This document shows positions 8,844 through 16,914 of a stretch of DNA of 64,000 nucleotides, piece after piece. Within the stretch, counting starts at the first letter, position 1; every line of letters starts with the position of its first letter. The translations under genes and the position numbers were made by a program. This stretch comes from Paractinoplanes lichenicola (GTDB lineage Bacteria > Actinomycetota > Actinomycetes > Mycobacteriales > Micromonosporaceae). Under the pieces are notes generated by a model. It did not search any database. It was not told the DNA's origin and saw only the letters and a program-made list of their open reading frames with translations. The DNA lies in assembly GCF_016785085.1 (NCBI RefSeq), contig NZ_JAENHO010000008.1:310001-374000 (forward strand). The letters are read 5' to 3'.

Positions 8844-8859
8844 CTGTGACCGGTTACAG
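8844..8859. promoter_or_regulatory. LacI-type operator 1
   Basis: CTGTGACCGGTTACAG is a near-perfect palindrome with the central CG typical of LacI-family operators. It lies 81 bases upstream of the binding-protein gene and is identical to the second site 90 bases away. Confidence 0.8.
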
Positions 8860-8933
8860 TGATGCTCGCCTTCACGATTGTCAAGACCTTGCGTCCGGCC
8901 CGTTACATCGCGGTATCGTGCGGGCTCGGCAGG

Positions 8934-8949
8934 CTGTGACCGGTTACAG
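8934..8949. promoter_or_regulatory. LacI-type operator 2
   Basis: An exact copy of the 16-bp site CTGTGACCGGTTACAG. It ends 14 bases before the beta-galactosidase start codon, where bound repressor would block transcription or initiation. Two identical sites in one divergent region suggest coordinate, possibly looped, repression of both operons. Confidence 0.8.
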
Positions 8950-8963
8950 GTTCTGGGGGCACC

Positions 8964-11183
8964 ATGTTGTTCGTCGCGCACCACCCTTGGTCCGAGCCCC
9001 CGATACTCCCGCGGCTCGGCAACGACGAGGACGTGCGCCCGGGCGTCGCGCTGACCAGCCGGTGTCTTTCGCTGGAAGGCCGGCCGGTGGTGCCGGTCTC
9101 GGGCGAGCTGCACTACAGCCGGGTGCCCCGGCACCGGTGGGCCGAGCGACTTCGGCAGATGCGCGCGGGCGGGGTCACGGTCGTCGCCAGCTACGTGTTC
9201 TGGCTGCATCACGTCGAGCGCCGCGGCGAGCCCCGCTTCGACGGCAACCTCGACGTCGCCGCGTTCCTGCGCGAGGTGCGCGACGCCGGCCTGCGGATGG
9301 TGCTGCGGATCGGGCCGTGGTGCCACGGCGAGAGCCGCAACGGGGGCTTCCCCGACTGGGTGCAGCGGTCGCCGGTCGCGCACCGCACCGACGACCCGGC
9401 CTATCTGGAGCTGGTCGAGGAGTGGTTCGGTCAGCTCGCGGCCCAGGTGAATGGGGCCGACCTGCTCGGGATCCAGCTCGAGAACGAGCTCTACGACCAG
9501 CCCGGTCACCTCGTCACGCTCAAGCGGCTGGCCCGCGCGGCCGGAATGAGCGCGCCGTTGTGGACGGCCACCGCGTGGGGCGGCGCCGACCTGCCCGACG
9601 ACGAGGTGCTGCCGCTCTACGGCGGGTACGGCGACGGCTTCTGGGTCGACGCGGACGCGCCCTGGGACCCGACGTTCCGCGACCACTACTTCTTCTCGCA
9701 CGTCTGGGACGACCCGGGCATCGGCGCCGACCTGCGCCGCATGCACGAGGCGAAACTGAGCACCCCCCAACCCCGTACGCCGTCGCCGCTCTTTCCCCCG
9801 GCGACGTGTGAGCTGGGCGGGGGAATGGCGACCGCCTATCACCGCCGCCCCCGGCCGAGCGCGCTCGACGTGGCCGCGATCGCCCATTGCAAAATCGGCA
9901 ACGGCTCGGCCTGGCAGGGCTATTACATGTATGCCGGAGGCACCAATCCGCCCGGCGCCCAGGAATCGCACGCCACCGGTTACCCCAACGACCTGCCGCC
10001 GCTTGGTTACGACTTCCACGCGCCGATCGGCGAATCCGGCCTGCTCGCGGCCAGCCATGCCGAGCTGCGGCGGCAGCACGCTTTCCTGGCCGCGTTCGGG
10101 GATCGGCTGGCCGAGATGCCGTCAACCCTTCCCCCCGTACGGCCGGAGGGCGTCGACGATTCCACGACAATGCGCTACGCGCTGCGCAGTGACGGGGAGA
10201 GCGGTTTTCTCTTCCTCAATTGGCATCAGCCGCACTTCCCGTTGACCACCTATGCCGGGGCGCAGTTCCGGGTGGAGCTCGGGACGCACGAGCTGACCCT
10301 GCCCGCCTCCCCGGTGGACATTCCGGCCGGCACCCTGGCCTGCTGGCCGCTGCGGCTGCCGCTCGGCGGGGCGGTGCTGGACTGGGCCACCGCGTCGGCG
10401 CTGACCGTGCTGCCCGGCCCGGTTCCGACGCTGGTGCTGATCGCCGCCGAGGGAGTCGACGTGACGTACTCGGTCGCCGGCGTCGTCTCCGCGGCCGAGC
10501 CCGGCCTTTCCCCGGTTCGGGCCGGCAATTTCGATTTGCTTGTGCTTCCGCCTTCGTCGCCGGTCTGGGTCGACGAGGACGGGCCCCGGCGGCGGCTTCT
10601 GCTTTCCGAGGACGAATTGCAATGGGGACCGGACGGCCGGGTCGACGTGCTGGCGACCGAACCGCCCTCGGTGCGTGTTTACGACCAGGTGGCCGGTTCC
10701 TTCGCCGACCTGCCGCTCGACGGCGACGTTTTCGGATTCACGACGACGGTCAACCTCGAGCCCGTACGACCGGCGGCCGCGACCGTTCCCGTGGCGTACG
10801 GAAAATACGACGGCCGGCAGTCCGCACCCGCCGCGGAAACGTTCGACGAACTGGCTGCGGTCTACCTGCTCGACGTTCCGCCGGCTCCCGGAGACGTCTT
10901 CCTGCGCATCGGCTGGGCGGGCGACGTCGGGCAGCTGCGGGTCGACGGGCGGCCGGTGACCGACCGCTTCTGGGACGGCTCGGACTGGACGGTGAACCTG
11001 CGCGACGTGGGTTGGCGGCCGGGCGCGAAGCTGACTTTGCACCTGCTGCCGCTGGCCGCCGGCTCGACCGTCTCGCTGCCGGCCGACGCCCGCGAACGGC
11101 TGCTCGCCGCGGACGGGCAGCAGCTACTGGCGCTCGACGGAGTGCGGGTGCTGGGCCGGGCGACGTGGCGCGAGGTCAGCTGA
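8964..11183 (+). CDS. GH35 beta-galactosidase
   Basis: A 739-aa enzyme expected to release galactose from beta-galactosides. The N-terminal barrel shows GH35 blocks: PVVPVSGELHYSRVPRHRW, VASYVFWLHHVE, LRIGPWCHGESRNGGFPDW and QLENELYDQ, where E175 is the likely acid/base. E283 in TCELGGGM is a candidate nucleophile. The C-terminal half holds beta-sandwich domains, including a jelly-roll-like segment near FLRIGWAGDVGQLRVDG. No signal peptide is evident, so it probably acts inside the cell on imported galacto-oligosaccharides. A GGGGG motif precedes the ATG. The last 60 bases overlap the convergent K+ channel gene. Confidence 0.92.
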   Translation: MLFVAHHPWSEPPILPRLGNDEDVRPGVALTSRCLSLEGRPVVPVSGELHYSRVPRHRWAERLRQMRAGGVTVVASYVFWLHHVERRGEPRFDGNLDVAAFLREVRDAGLRMVLRIGPWCHGESRNGGFPDWVQRSPVAHRTDDPAYLELVEEWFGQLAAQVNGADLLGIQLENELYDQPGHLVTLKRLARAAGMSAPLWTATAWGGADLPDDEVLPLYGGYGDGFWVDADAPWDPTFRDHYFFSHVWDDPGIGADLRRMHEAKLSTPQPRTPSPLFPPATCELGGGMATAYHRRPRPSALDVAAIAHCKIGNGSAWQGYYMYAGGTNPPGAQESHATGYPNDLPPLGYDFHAPIGESGLLAASHAELRRQHAFLAAFGDRLAEMPSTLPPVRPEGVDDSTTMRYALRSDGESGFLFLNWHQPHFPLTTYAGAQFRVELGTHELTLPASPVDIPAGTLACWPLRLPLGGAVLDWATASALTVLPGPVPTLVLIAAEGVDVTYSVAGVVSAAEPGLSPVRAGNFDLLVLPPSSPVWVDEDGPRRRLLLSEDELQWGPDGRVDVLATEPPSVRVYDQVAGSFADLPLDGDVFGFTTTVNLEPVRPAAATVPVAYGKYDGRQSAPAAETFDELAAVYLLDVPPAPGDVFLRIGWAGDVGQLRVDGRPVTDRFWDGSDWTVNLRDVGWRPGAKLTLHLLPLAAGSTVSLPADARERLLAADGQQLLALDGVRVLGRATWREVS

Positions 11184-13010
11184 CTCGCCCGGGCTGTCGC
11201 GCCGCAGCACCTGCAACAGTTCCTCGTACGGGCCGATCAGGAAGGCCCGGTCACCGGCGCGGAACCGGGTGTCGCGGCGCGGCGGATGCTCGAGGGTGCC
11301 GTCGCCCGCGGCCCGGCTGATCGCGACCACCCGCGTACGGGCGGAAAGGTCCTGCATGGCCAGGCCGTCCAGCCCGCCCCCACGGGCGACCGTGAGCCGG
11401 CCGACCAGCATGAGCTGCGAGCTGACATAGAACGTGGCGATCACGTCGAGACCGAGTGCGGCCCCCACGAACCAGGGCGCGGCCAGGGCGGCCGTCGAAC
11501 GGGCCAGGCCCAGGCCGAAATTCCGCTCGACCGTGGCGGCCAGGCTGCGGTCGAACAAGCGCAGCACGACCGGCACGTCCGCGTCGTCGCCCAGCTGATC
11601 GCGGATGGCCAGCCCGGTCTCCAAGTTGACCAAGTCGTCGCTGGTCAGCACGGCGACCGCGCGGGCCTCGGCCACCTGCACGCGGTCGAGGGTGCGGGGC
11701 AGGGTGGCGTCGGCGAAGATCACCGGGATGCCGCGGTCCCGCAGCTGATCGGCGTACCGGTTGTGCTCGTCGTGCTCGATCACGACCACGTCGAAGCCCG
11801 CGTCGGCCAGGCGTTCCACCACCCGTACGCCCACCGAGCCGAGCCCGGCCACCACGACGTGCCCGGTCAGCTGGGTCAGCCGGCGCCGGCCCAGCGCCTC
11901 CTGCAGCCGGATCGTGACCAGCGTGTTCGTCAGCAGGGCGTAGAACGACGTGGCCAGCAGGACACCCAGGATCATCAGGCCGATCGCGAAGCCCCGCAGC
12001 CACGACGGCTGCTCGCGGAAATAGAAGTCGCCGAACCCCACGGTCGCGATCGTCTCCACGGCGAAATACGCGGCGTCGAGGATCGTCATGCGGGTGCCGT
12101 CGGGCTCCCGATAGCCGATCCGCAACACCACTACGGCCGAGCTGAGCAGCAGAAACAGGGCCAGCAAGGTGTACGCGAGCCGGCGGTCGACGGCGGCCAG
12201 CACGGTCTGCACGAGATGCAGCTTGCGGCTCGGCCTCCGCTCGACGGCCGGCGTGGTGTCGCTGCTCAGACCGGCCGCCGCCAGCTCGGCCGGGGTGCCC
12301 AGCAGGGTCACCACATCGCCCGGGCTCACCACGTGGTCGCGGCCCGGGCACACGACGATGTCGCCGGGCCCGGTTGCGGCCCCGGCCCCGGCCCCGGTTG
12401 CGGCTCCGGTTGCGGCCCCGGTTGCGGTCCCGGTCGCGGCCCCGGTCGCGGCTCTGGTTGCGGCCCCGGTCACGGCCAGCGGGGCCAAGGCGCCGTACCG
12501 GGACCGCAGCGGCCCGTGCCCGTCGGCAGTCGTCTGCACGGCGACGAAGCGGGTGCCGTCCAGGTCGAGCTCGTGCGTGCCGGTGCGCAGACAAGCCTCG
12601 ACGAGCGACGGCGCGGACAACCCGGCCACGTCGAGCACCGACACCGACAACGCCGACAGGGCCCGGCCCACCGCGGAGTTCCGTAGCTGCACCACGACCC
12701 GCAGGTCCGGCCGGTTCTCCCGGGCCAGCAGGGCGGCCTCGATGGTGTGCAGATCATCGGCCAGCACACAGATGACGGCGGCGGCACCTGGCAGCCCGGC
12801 CTCGCCCAGCGTCTCGATCAAGCGGGGACTGCCCACCACGACGGGGACGCCCCAGCCGCGCACCACCCGGACCAGCCTGGGGTCGGCGTCGTCCTCGACC
12901 ACCACTACGGCTACGCCCGCCAGGTGCAGTTGCTCCACGGTGCGCAGGCCTACGTCGTCGAGGCCGCAGACGATGATGTGCCCCCGCCAGCCCGCGCAAC
13001 CGCCGTCCAT
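11124..13010 (-). CDS. RCK/TrkA-N potassium channel with two NAD-binding domains
   Basis: A 628-aa membrane protein. An N-terminal TrkA-N Rossmann domain (HIIVCGLDDVGLRTVEQL) is followed by a TrkA-C-like region interrupted by a repeat linker (A-T-G-A units). Next come two membrane helices around a pore with selectivity filter TVGFGDF (from residue 323) and a second TrkA-N domain (HVVVAGLGSVGVRVVE). The order RCK-pore-RCK is known for actinobacterial NAD-binding potassium channels. It probably gates K+ flux in response to nucleotides. The 3' end overlaps the convergent beta-galactosidase gene by 60 bases. Confidence 0.85.
   Translation of the reverse strand: MDGGCAGWRGHIIVCGLDDVGLRTVEQLHLAGVAVVVVEDDADPRLVRVVRGWGVPVVVGSPRLIETLGEAGLPGAAAVICVLADDLHTIEAALLARENRPDLRVVVQLRNSAVGRALSALSVSVLDVAGLSAPSLVEACLRTGTHELDLDGTRFVAVQTTADGHGPLRSRYGALAPLAVTGAATRAATGAATGTATGAATGAATGAGAGAATGPGDIVVCPGRDHVVSPGDVVTLLGTPAELAAAGLSSDTTPAVERRPSRKLHLVQTVLAAVDRRLAYTLLALFLLLSSAVVVLRIGYREPDGTRMTILDAAYFAVETIATVGFGDFYFREQPSWLRGFAIGLMILGVLLATSFYALLTNTLVTIRLQEALGRRRLTQLTGHVVVAGLGSVGVRVVERLADAGFDVVVIEHDEHNRYADQLRDRGIPVIFADATLPRTLDRVQVAEARAVAVLTSDDLVNLETGLAIRDQLGDDADVPVVLRLFDRSLAATVERNFGLGLARSTAALAAPWFVGAALGLDVIATFYVSSQLMLVGRLTVARGGGLDGLAMQDLSARTRVVAISRAAGDGTLEHPPRRDTRFRAGDRAFLIGPYEELLQVLRRDSPGESADLAPRRPAQHPHSVERQ
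12369..12475. repeat. 12-bp tandem repeats inside the channel gene
   Basis: About nine imperfect copies of CCGGTTGCGGCC encode a run of Ala-Thr-Gly-Ala type units between the first RCK domain and the membrane part. Because the unit is 12 bp, gain or loss of a copy keeps the frame and would only change linker length. Confidence 0.85.
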
Positions 13011-13514
13011 CCGTGCAGGCTAACCGCGCTACGGGTGGCTTGTTGTCGCTTCATCCGGCCTGTTGCCTTCATCCGGCCCGTTGCCGCTGCGGCCCTTTGT
13101 TGCTCGGTCGGCCCGTTGCCGCTGCTGCCCTTTGTTGCTCGGTCGGCCGTTGCTGCTTCAGGCGAGCCGTTGTCGCCGCGTCGGCCTGTCGTCGCCGCGG
13201 CCGGTCAGGTCGTCGATCGCGCCGGTCGGGTCTTCGGCCGCGCGCCTGATCGTTCAGCCGAGCGTCGGCGGGAGCCCTCGCCGGCGCCCGGCCCCTGAAA
13301 TGTCCCACCACGCATACACGACGGTCAATAAGCTGCCTGTGCAGGTTTGTTGCAGCGCCGCGTCATCCACAATCCCGGGTTATCCACAGCCCGGCCGCCG
13401 CCCGCCCGCAATGATCCGCCCGCTTCACTAAAATGGCCGAGGGCGGGGGTCCCCCGGGTAGGGCGGGTCTCTGTGGAGGTCAAGTTGTGGCAGGCGGTGA
13501 CTACCGTCGAGTTC
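13011..13514. other. 504-base gene-less region with repeats and DnaA-box-like 9-mers
   Basis: No coding frame is convincing. The left part holds tandem 35-mers. At 13363-13371 and 13380-13388 are TCATCCACA and TTATCCACA, the second a perfect consensus DnaA box. The promoter of the downstream DUF385 gene must lie near the right end. It is too small and lacks the neighbours (dnaA, dnaN) of an origin. Confidence 0.5.
13058..13160. repeat. 35-bp tandem repeats
   Basis: Two copies, 13075-13109 and 13110-13144, differ at one position (CTGCGGCCC versus CTGCTGCCC). Partial copies flank them on both sides (from 13058 and from 13145). They are non-coding and sit upstream of the channel gene. Confidence 0.8.
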
Positions 13515-13964
13515 ATGGCTGTCCGGGTTCCGCCTCGCTGGGTGGTGCGCACGGCGTGGGCGATTCATCGCGGGATCTACAGGGTGTCCGGTGGGCGTGT
13601 GGGGCTGTCGAAGCCCAAGCCCGCGAAGTACGGAACGCTGCGGTTGACGACGACGGGCCGGCGCAGCGGCCAACCCCGGTCGGTGCTGCTCGCCTACTAC
13701 GAGGACGGGCCCGACCTGGTGCTCATGTCGATGAACGGCTGGGGTGAGGGTCACCCGGCCTGGTGGCTCAACCTGCGGGCCCAGCCCGACGCGATCGCCG
13801 AGGTCGACGGCGTCCGCCGGGAGGTGCGCGGACGCCGTACGGACTCAGACGAGCGGGCGAGGCTCTGGGAACGCTGGCACGTCTACGACAAGCGGCTCGA
13901 CGAGTGGGCCGCGCTACGCGATACCGAAGCCGTGGTGATAGTGCTGGAGCCTCGCCCTGCTTGA
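13515..13964 (+). CDS. Deazaflavin (F420)-dependent nitroreductase-family protein (DUF385)
   Basis: A 149-aa split-barrel protein of the Ddn/FDOR family (DUF385). Visible family features are KYGTLRLTTTGRRSGQPRSVLL, LVLMSMNGWGEGHPAWWLNL and the C-terminal VIVLEPRP. Members bind F420, use F420H2 to reduce varied substrates, and are typical of actinobacteria; the substrate here cannot be predicted. ATG at 13515 is chosen because the longer open frame upstream runs through non-coding sequence. It stands alone and converges with fprA, with ten bases between the stops. Confidence 0.85.
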   Translation: MAVRVPPRWVVRTAWAIHRGIYRVSGGRVGLSKPKPAKYGTLRLTTTGRRSGQPRSVLLAYYEDGPDLVLMSMNGWGEGHPAWWLNLRAQPDAIAEVDGVRREVRGRRTDSDERARLWERWHVYDKRLDEWAALRDTEAVVIVLEPRPA

Positions 13965-13974
13965 GAAACGGGCG

Positions 13975-15318
13975 CTAGGCTCCGTTGCTGATGTCGATCA
14001 TGTGCTGGCGCGGGACGACCTTGACCCGCTTGCGGCCGTGCGGGGCGCCGAGACCGATCTCGTGCTCGTCCAGGCGCTTCCAGCCGTCCCAGCTCGTGTA
14101 GCCGACGCCCCGCCGGTCGAGGTAGGGGAGCACGTCGTCGCGGGTCGTCTCCGGCAGCTCCGCGACGTCCTCCAGCAGGCTGGCCACGGTCTCGCCGGCG
14201 TCCTTCTTCGTGTGCCCGATCAGGCCGACCGGGCCGCGCTTGATCCAGCCGGTCGCGTACAGGCCCGGGACGCGGTTGCCGTCGAGGTCGAGCACGCGGC
14301 CCGCCTCGTGCGGGATCGTGCCGGTGGTGGTGTCGAACGGCAGGTCGGCGATCGGGCGGCTCAGGTAGCCGATGGCCCGGTAGACGGCCTGCACGTCCCA
14401 GTCGGTGAACTCGCCGGTGCCGCGGACGGTGCCGTCGCCGGTCAGCTCCTGCGTCTCGGTGCGCAGCGCCGTCACGCCGGTCTCGGGGGTGCCGACGATC
14501 TCGGCCGGGGCCTGCAGGAAGTGCAGGTGCAGGCGGCGCGGCCGGTCCCGCGGGTCGCGGGCGCACCAGTTCTGCAGCACGTCGACGCACATCTTGAGCG
14601 AGCGCTTGGCCCGGATCGCGGCCAGGCTGCCCTCGTCGAACTCCATGCCCTCGGGGTGCACGATCACCTCGACGTTGGGCGACTCGTCGAGCTCGCGCAG
14701 CTCCATGGGGGTGAACTTGACCTGGCCCGGCCCGCGGCGCGAGAACAGGTGGACGTCGGTGACCGGGCTGGCCAGCAGCCCCTGATACACGTTGTCCGGG
14801 ATCTCGGTCTCGAGCAGCTCGTCGGCCGTCTTGGCCAGCACCCGCGCCACGTCGACGGCGACGTTGCCCGCCCCGATCACGGCCACCTTCGTCGCGGTCA
14901 AAGGCCACTCCCGCGGTACGTCGGGGTGGCCGTCGTACCAGGAGACGAAGTCGGCGCCGCCGAAGCTGCCCGGCAGGTCGATCCCCGGGATGTTCAGCTC
15001 ACGGTCCTTCTCGGCGCCGGTCGCGATGATCGTGGCGTCGTAGAACTGCTCGAGCTCCTCCGGCTTGACGTCCACGCCGTAGTCGACGTTGCCGATGAAC
15101 CGGATCCGCGGGCTCTCGAGCACGTTGTGCAGCGCCACGATGATTTCCTTGATCCGCGGGTGGTCCGGCGCCACGCCGTAACGAATCAGCCCGTACGGGG
15201 TGGGCAGCCGGTCGAGGATGTCGACCGTGGCGTTCGGGGCAGCCTTGGTGAGGATGTCGGCCGCGTAGATGCCGGCCGGGCCGGCGCCGACAACGGCGAC
15301 CCTGAGAGGGCGATCCAT
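13975..15318 (-). CDS. fprA: FAD-dependent ferredoxin/flavodoxin-NADP+ reductase (FprA type)
   Basis: A 447-aa adrenodoxin-reductase-like flavoenzyme that passes electrons between NADPH and ferredoxin, often for P450s or Fe-S assembly. The N-terminal FAD motif VAVVGAGPAGIYAAD is followed by the signature PTPYGLIRYGVAPDHPRIK. The NADP site has VAVIGAGNVAVDVARVL, and the C-terminal GWIKRGPVGLIGHTKKDA block is characteristic of FprA. The length equals that of mycobacterial FprA. An iron box of DtxR/IdeR type lies 58 bases upstream, so expression probably rises under iron limitation. Confidence 0.92.
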   Translation of the reverse strand: MDRPLRVAVVGAGPAGIYAADILTKAAPNATVDILDRLPTPYGLIRYGVAPDHPRIKEIIVALHNVLESPRIRFIGNVDYGVDVKPEELEQFYDATIIATGAEKDRELNIPGIDLPGSFGGADFVSWYDGHPDVPREWPLTATKVAVIGAGNVAVDVARVLAKTADELLETEIPDNVYQGLLASPVTDVHLFSRRGPGQVKFTPMELRELDESPNVEVIVHPEGMEFDEGSLAAIRAKRSLKMCVDVLQNWCARDPRDRPRRLHLHFLQAPAEIVGTPETGVTALRTETQELTGDGTVRGTGEFTDWDVQAVYRAIGYLSRPIADLPFDTTTGTIPHEAGRVLDLDGNRVPGLYATGWIKRGPVGLIGHTKKDAGETVASLLEDVAELPETTRDDVLPYLDRRGVGYTSWDGWKRLDEHEIGLGAPHGRKRVKVVPRQHMIDISNGA

Positions 15319-15375
15319 GTATGCGTTTTCCTTAGCTCTTCGTCACCAGCGGTCAGGACCTCGTTGCCCCGAGAG

Positions 15376-15394
15376 TTAGGTAAGCCTAATCTAG
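15376..15394. promoter_or_regulatory. IdeR/DtxR-type iron box upstream of fprA
   Basis: TTAGGTAAGCCTAATCTAG matches the DtxR/IdeR consensus TWAGGTTAGSCTAACCTWA at 16 of 19 positions. It sits in the fprA promoter region, where Fe(II)-bound IdeR would repress. It is also about 80 bases upstream of the divergent caspase gene and could affect that promoter too. Confidence 0.75.
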
Positions 15395-15463
15395 AACCTC
15401 AACTTAACTTCAAGTCAACGCAAGATCCAATGACACGCGTCACGTTTTGTAGCCACCGCCACG

Positions 15464-15469
15464 TATTGT
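15464..15469 (+). promoter_or_regulatory. Possible -10 element of a leaderless caspase transcript
   Basis: TATTGT lies seven bases before the GTG start of the caspase gene and no ribosome-binding site is visible, a spacing typical of leaderless actinobacterial transcripts. The -35 region is not clear. Confidence 0.35.
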
Positions 15470-15476
15470 TCTGATC

Positions 15477-16592
15477 GTGACGGCCGCCGCCCCCGATCCG
15501 CGTACCGCCCGAGCAGTGCTGATCGGAGTCGACGAGTACCAGGGGGGTCCAGCCTGGTCCCTGGCCGGTCCGGTCGATGACGCCGTACGGTTCGCGGAGT
15601 TCTTCGTCACACACGGTGTCCCACCCGAGCAGGTCACGGTGCTGGCCGCCCCGATGCCCGCGCCCGCTGTGCTCCCTGCCGGTGTCGACTGCCGCCGCGC
15701 TACCAGCTCGACCGTGCGCGGGATGTTCATTCGCGACCTGGCTACGAGCTCGGAGAGCACCCTGTACGTCTTGTGGGGCGGCCACGGCTACGTCGACCTC
15801 GACCGCCACCGGCGTCTGCTCTTCCCGGACGCCACCGACGACGACCCCGTCGACCTCGACCTCGACTCGCTGCTGCGCCGCTTCGGCACCGACCAGGTGC
15901 GGGCCCTGAACCGACAGGTGTGGCTGGTCGACGCGTGCCAGGTGCACGGCCCCGGCACCCCGGCCCGGATCGGTGGCCACGAGACCTTCGCCGCCGGCGA
16001 CCCCGTCCCCGGCCGCGCCCAGGACGTCTACCTCGCGGCCGGCTTCGGCCAGCCCGCCGTCAACCTGAGCCGGCGCCGCACCGGCCTGTTCAGCCGCGAG
16101 GTGCTGACTTTGCTCAACGAGCACGGCCTGCCCCTGCTGACCGACCCGCCGACCCTCACCGACGCCCTGCAGTCCCGTTTTGCGGCCATGCGCGCCACGG
16201 GTTCACTCAGTCAGACGCCGACCTACCTGTGGTACCGCCACGCCATCGGCAACGAGGGCCAGCTGCTGCGACGCCCGGAGTCCGTGCCGGCCCCGCCGCC
16301 GCCCAGAGATGTGCCACCCTCGCTGCTGAAGCCCGTGGTGGACGCTCTGACCGAGATCGAGGTGTTCCGCCGCCCGAACGACCGCGAGGAGATCTTGTCG
16401 CTCCTGCGAGGCTCGGTCTACGGCCAAATCCGCCGCAACCCGGCCGCCCGCCTGGACGCGATCCAGATCCTGCGCACGTGCCTGAACCATCCGGGCGCGC
16501 TGTCCGAACTGGTCGAGGCGGTGCGCTTCTTCGCCCCGAACGACGAGGCAGTAGCCCATTTCGAGGCGGTCGCTGCATCCCTCAAGCAATAG
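15477..16592 (+). CDS. Caspase-like protease with C-terminal EAD2 adaptor
   Basis: A 371-aa peptidase C14 (metacaspase-like) protein. The N-terminal half has the caspase fold: ARAVLIGVDEYQ, the catalytic histidine H103 in VLWGGHGYVD and catalytic C154 in WLVDACQV. Residues about 281-371 form a helical domain like effector-associated domain 2 (LLKPVVDALTEI, RLDAIQILRTCLNHPGALSELVEAV). In bacterial conflict systems such adaptors recruit the protease through like-with-like contacts, and the protease kills the cell when triggered. The VMAP-type protein encoded at 22711-24225 carries a matching domain. The GTG start appears leaderless. Confidence 0.85.
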   Translation: MTAAAPDPRTARAVLIGVDEYQGGPAWSLAGPVDDAVRFAEFFVTHGVPPEQVTVLAAPMPAPAVLPAGVDCRRATSSTVRGMFIRDLATSSESTLYVLWGGHGYVDLDRHRRLLFPDATDDDPVDLDLDSLLRRFGTDQVRALNRQVWLVDACQVHGPGTPARIGGHETFAAGDPVPGRAQDVYLAAGFGQPAVNLSRRRTGLFSREVLTLLNEHGLPLLTDPPTLTDALQSRFAAMRATGSLSQTPTYLWYRHAIGNEGQLLRRPESVPAPPPPRDVPPSLLKPVVDALTEIEVFRRPNDREEILSLLRGSVYGQIRRNPAARLDAIQILRTCLNHPGALSELVEAVRFFAPNDEAVAHFEAVAASLKQ

Positions 16593-16695
16593 ACGAAATG
16601 CTATGTGATTCCGGGTTGCTCCGTGTAACGCTTCCGTTGCGCTGAGGGGTAGGCGATGATGGCTATCGACATCTCTGTCCTGGAGGCAACCGCGG

Positions 16696-16914
16696 ATGGA
16701 TGTAAATTCGGCCGGAATCGAGTCCGAGCTGATCGATCTCTCGACGGAGAACGTGGCGACCCTGCGCTCCGCCGAGCTCTCCGGAATCACGGCCGCCATC
16801 GCGCGGGTGAAGGAGAGGCTCGCCGACTCGGAAAGCAGCATCAACGGCTACAACCCATCGTTCACGCGTAGGCCGGGCGAGGCGCGCCCGGAAGCGGAAG
16901 AACGCCGCGCTTGA
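16696..16914 (+). CDS. FxsA-like RiPP precursor peptide (72 aa)
   Basis: A 72-aa peptide with a clear GGAGG ribosome site nine bases before the ATG. Residues 11-43 (ELIDLSTENVATLRSAELSG, then IARVKERLA) resemble the leader of FxSxx-COOH RiPP precursors, with the LxDLS motif and an amphipathic helix. The core-like part reads SINGYNPSF (residues 48-56) and is followed by a charged tail, so the terminal FxSxx motif of classical FxsA is absent. The TGA stop overlaps the TTG start of the HExxH protein, which ties the two translationally. The family assignment rests on leader pattern and context; the product is unknown. Confidence 0.6.
   Translation: MDVNSAGIESELIDLSTENVATLRSAELSGITAAIARVKERLADSESSINGYNPSFTRRPGEARPEAEERRA

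Noticed and set aside
13363..13388. Two DnaA-box-like words as a replication origin
   Set aside because: Only two boxes, no dnaA or dnaN nearby, and similar words are scattered elsewhere in the window.
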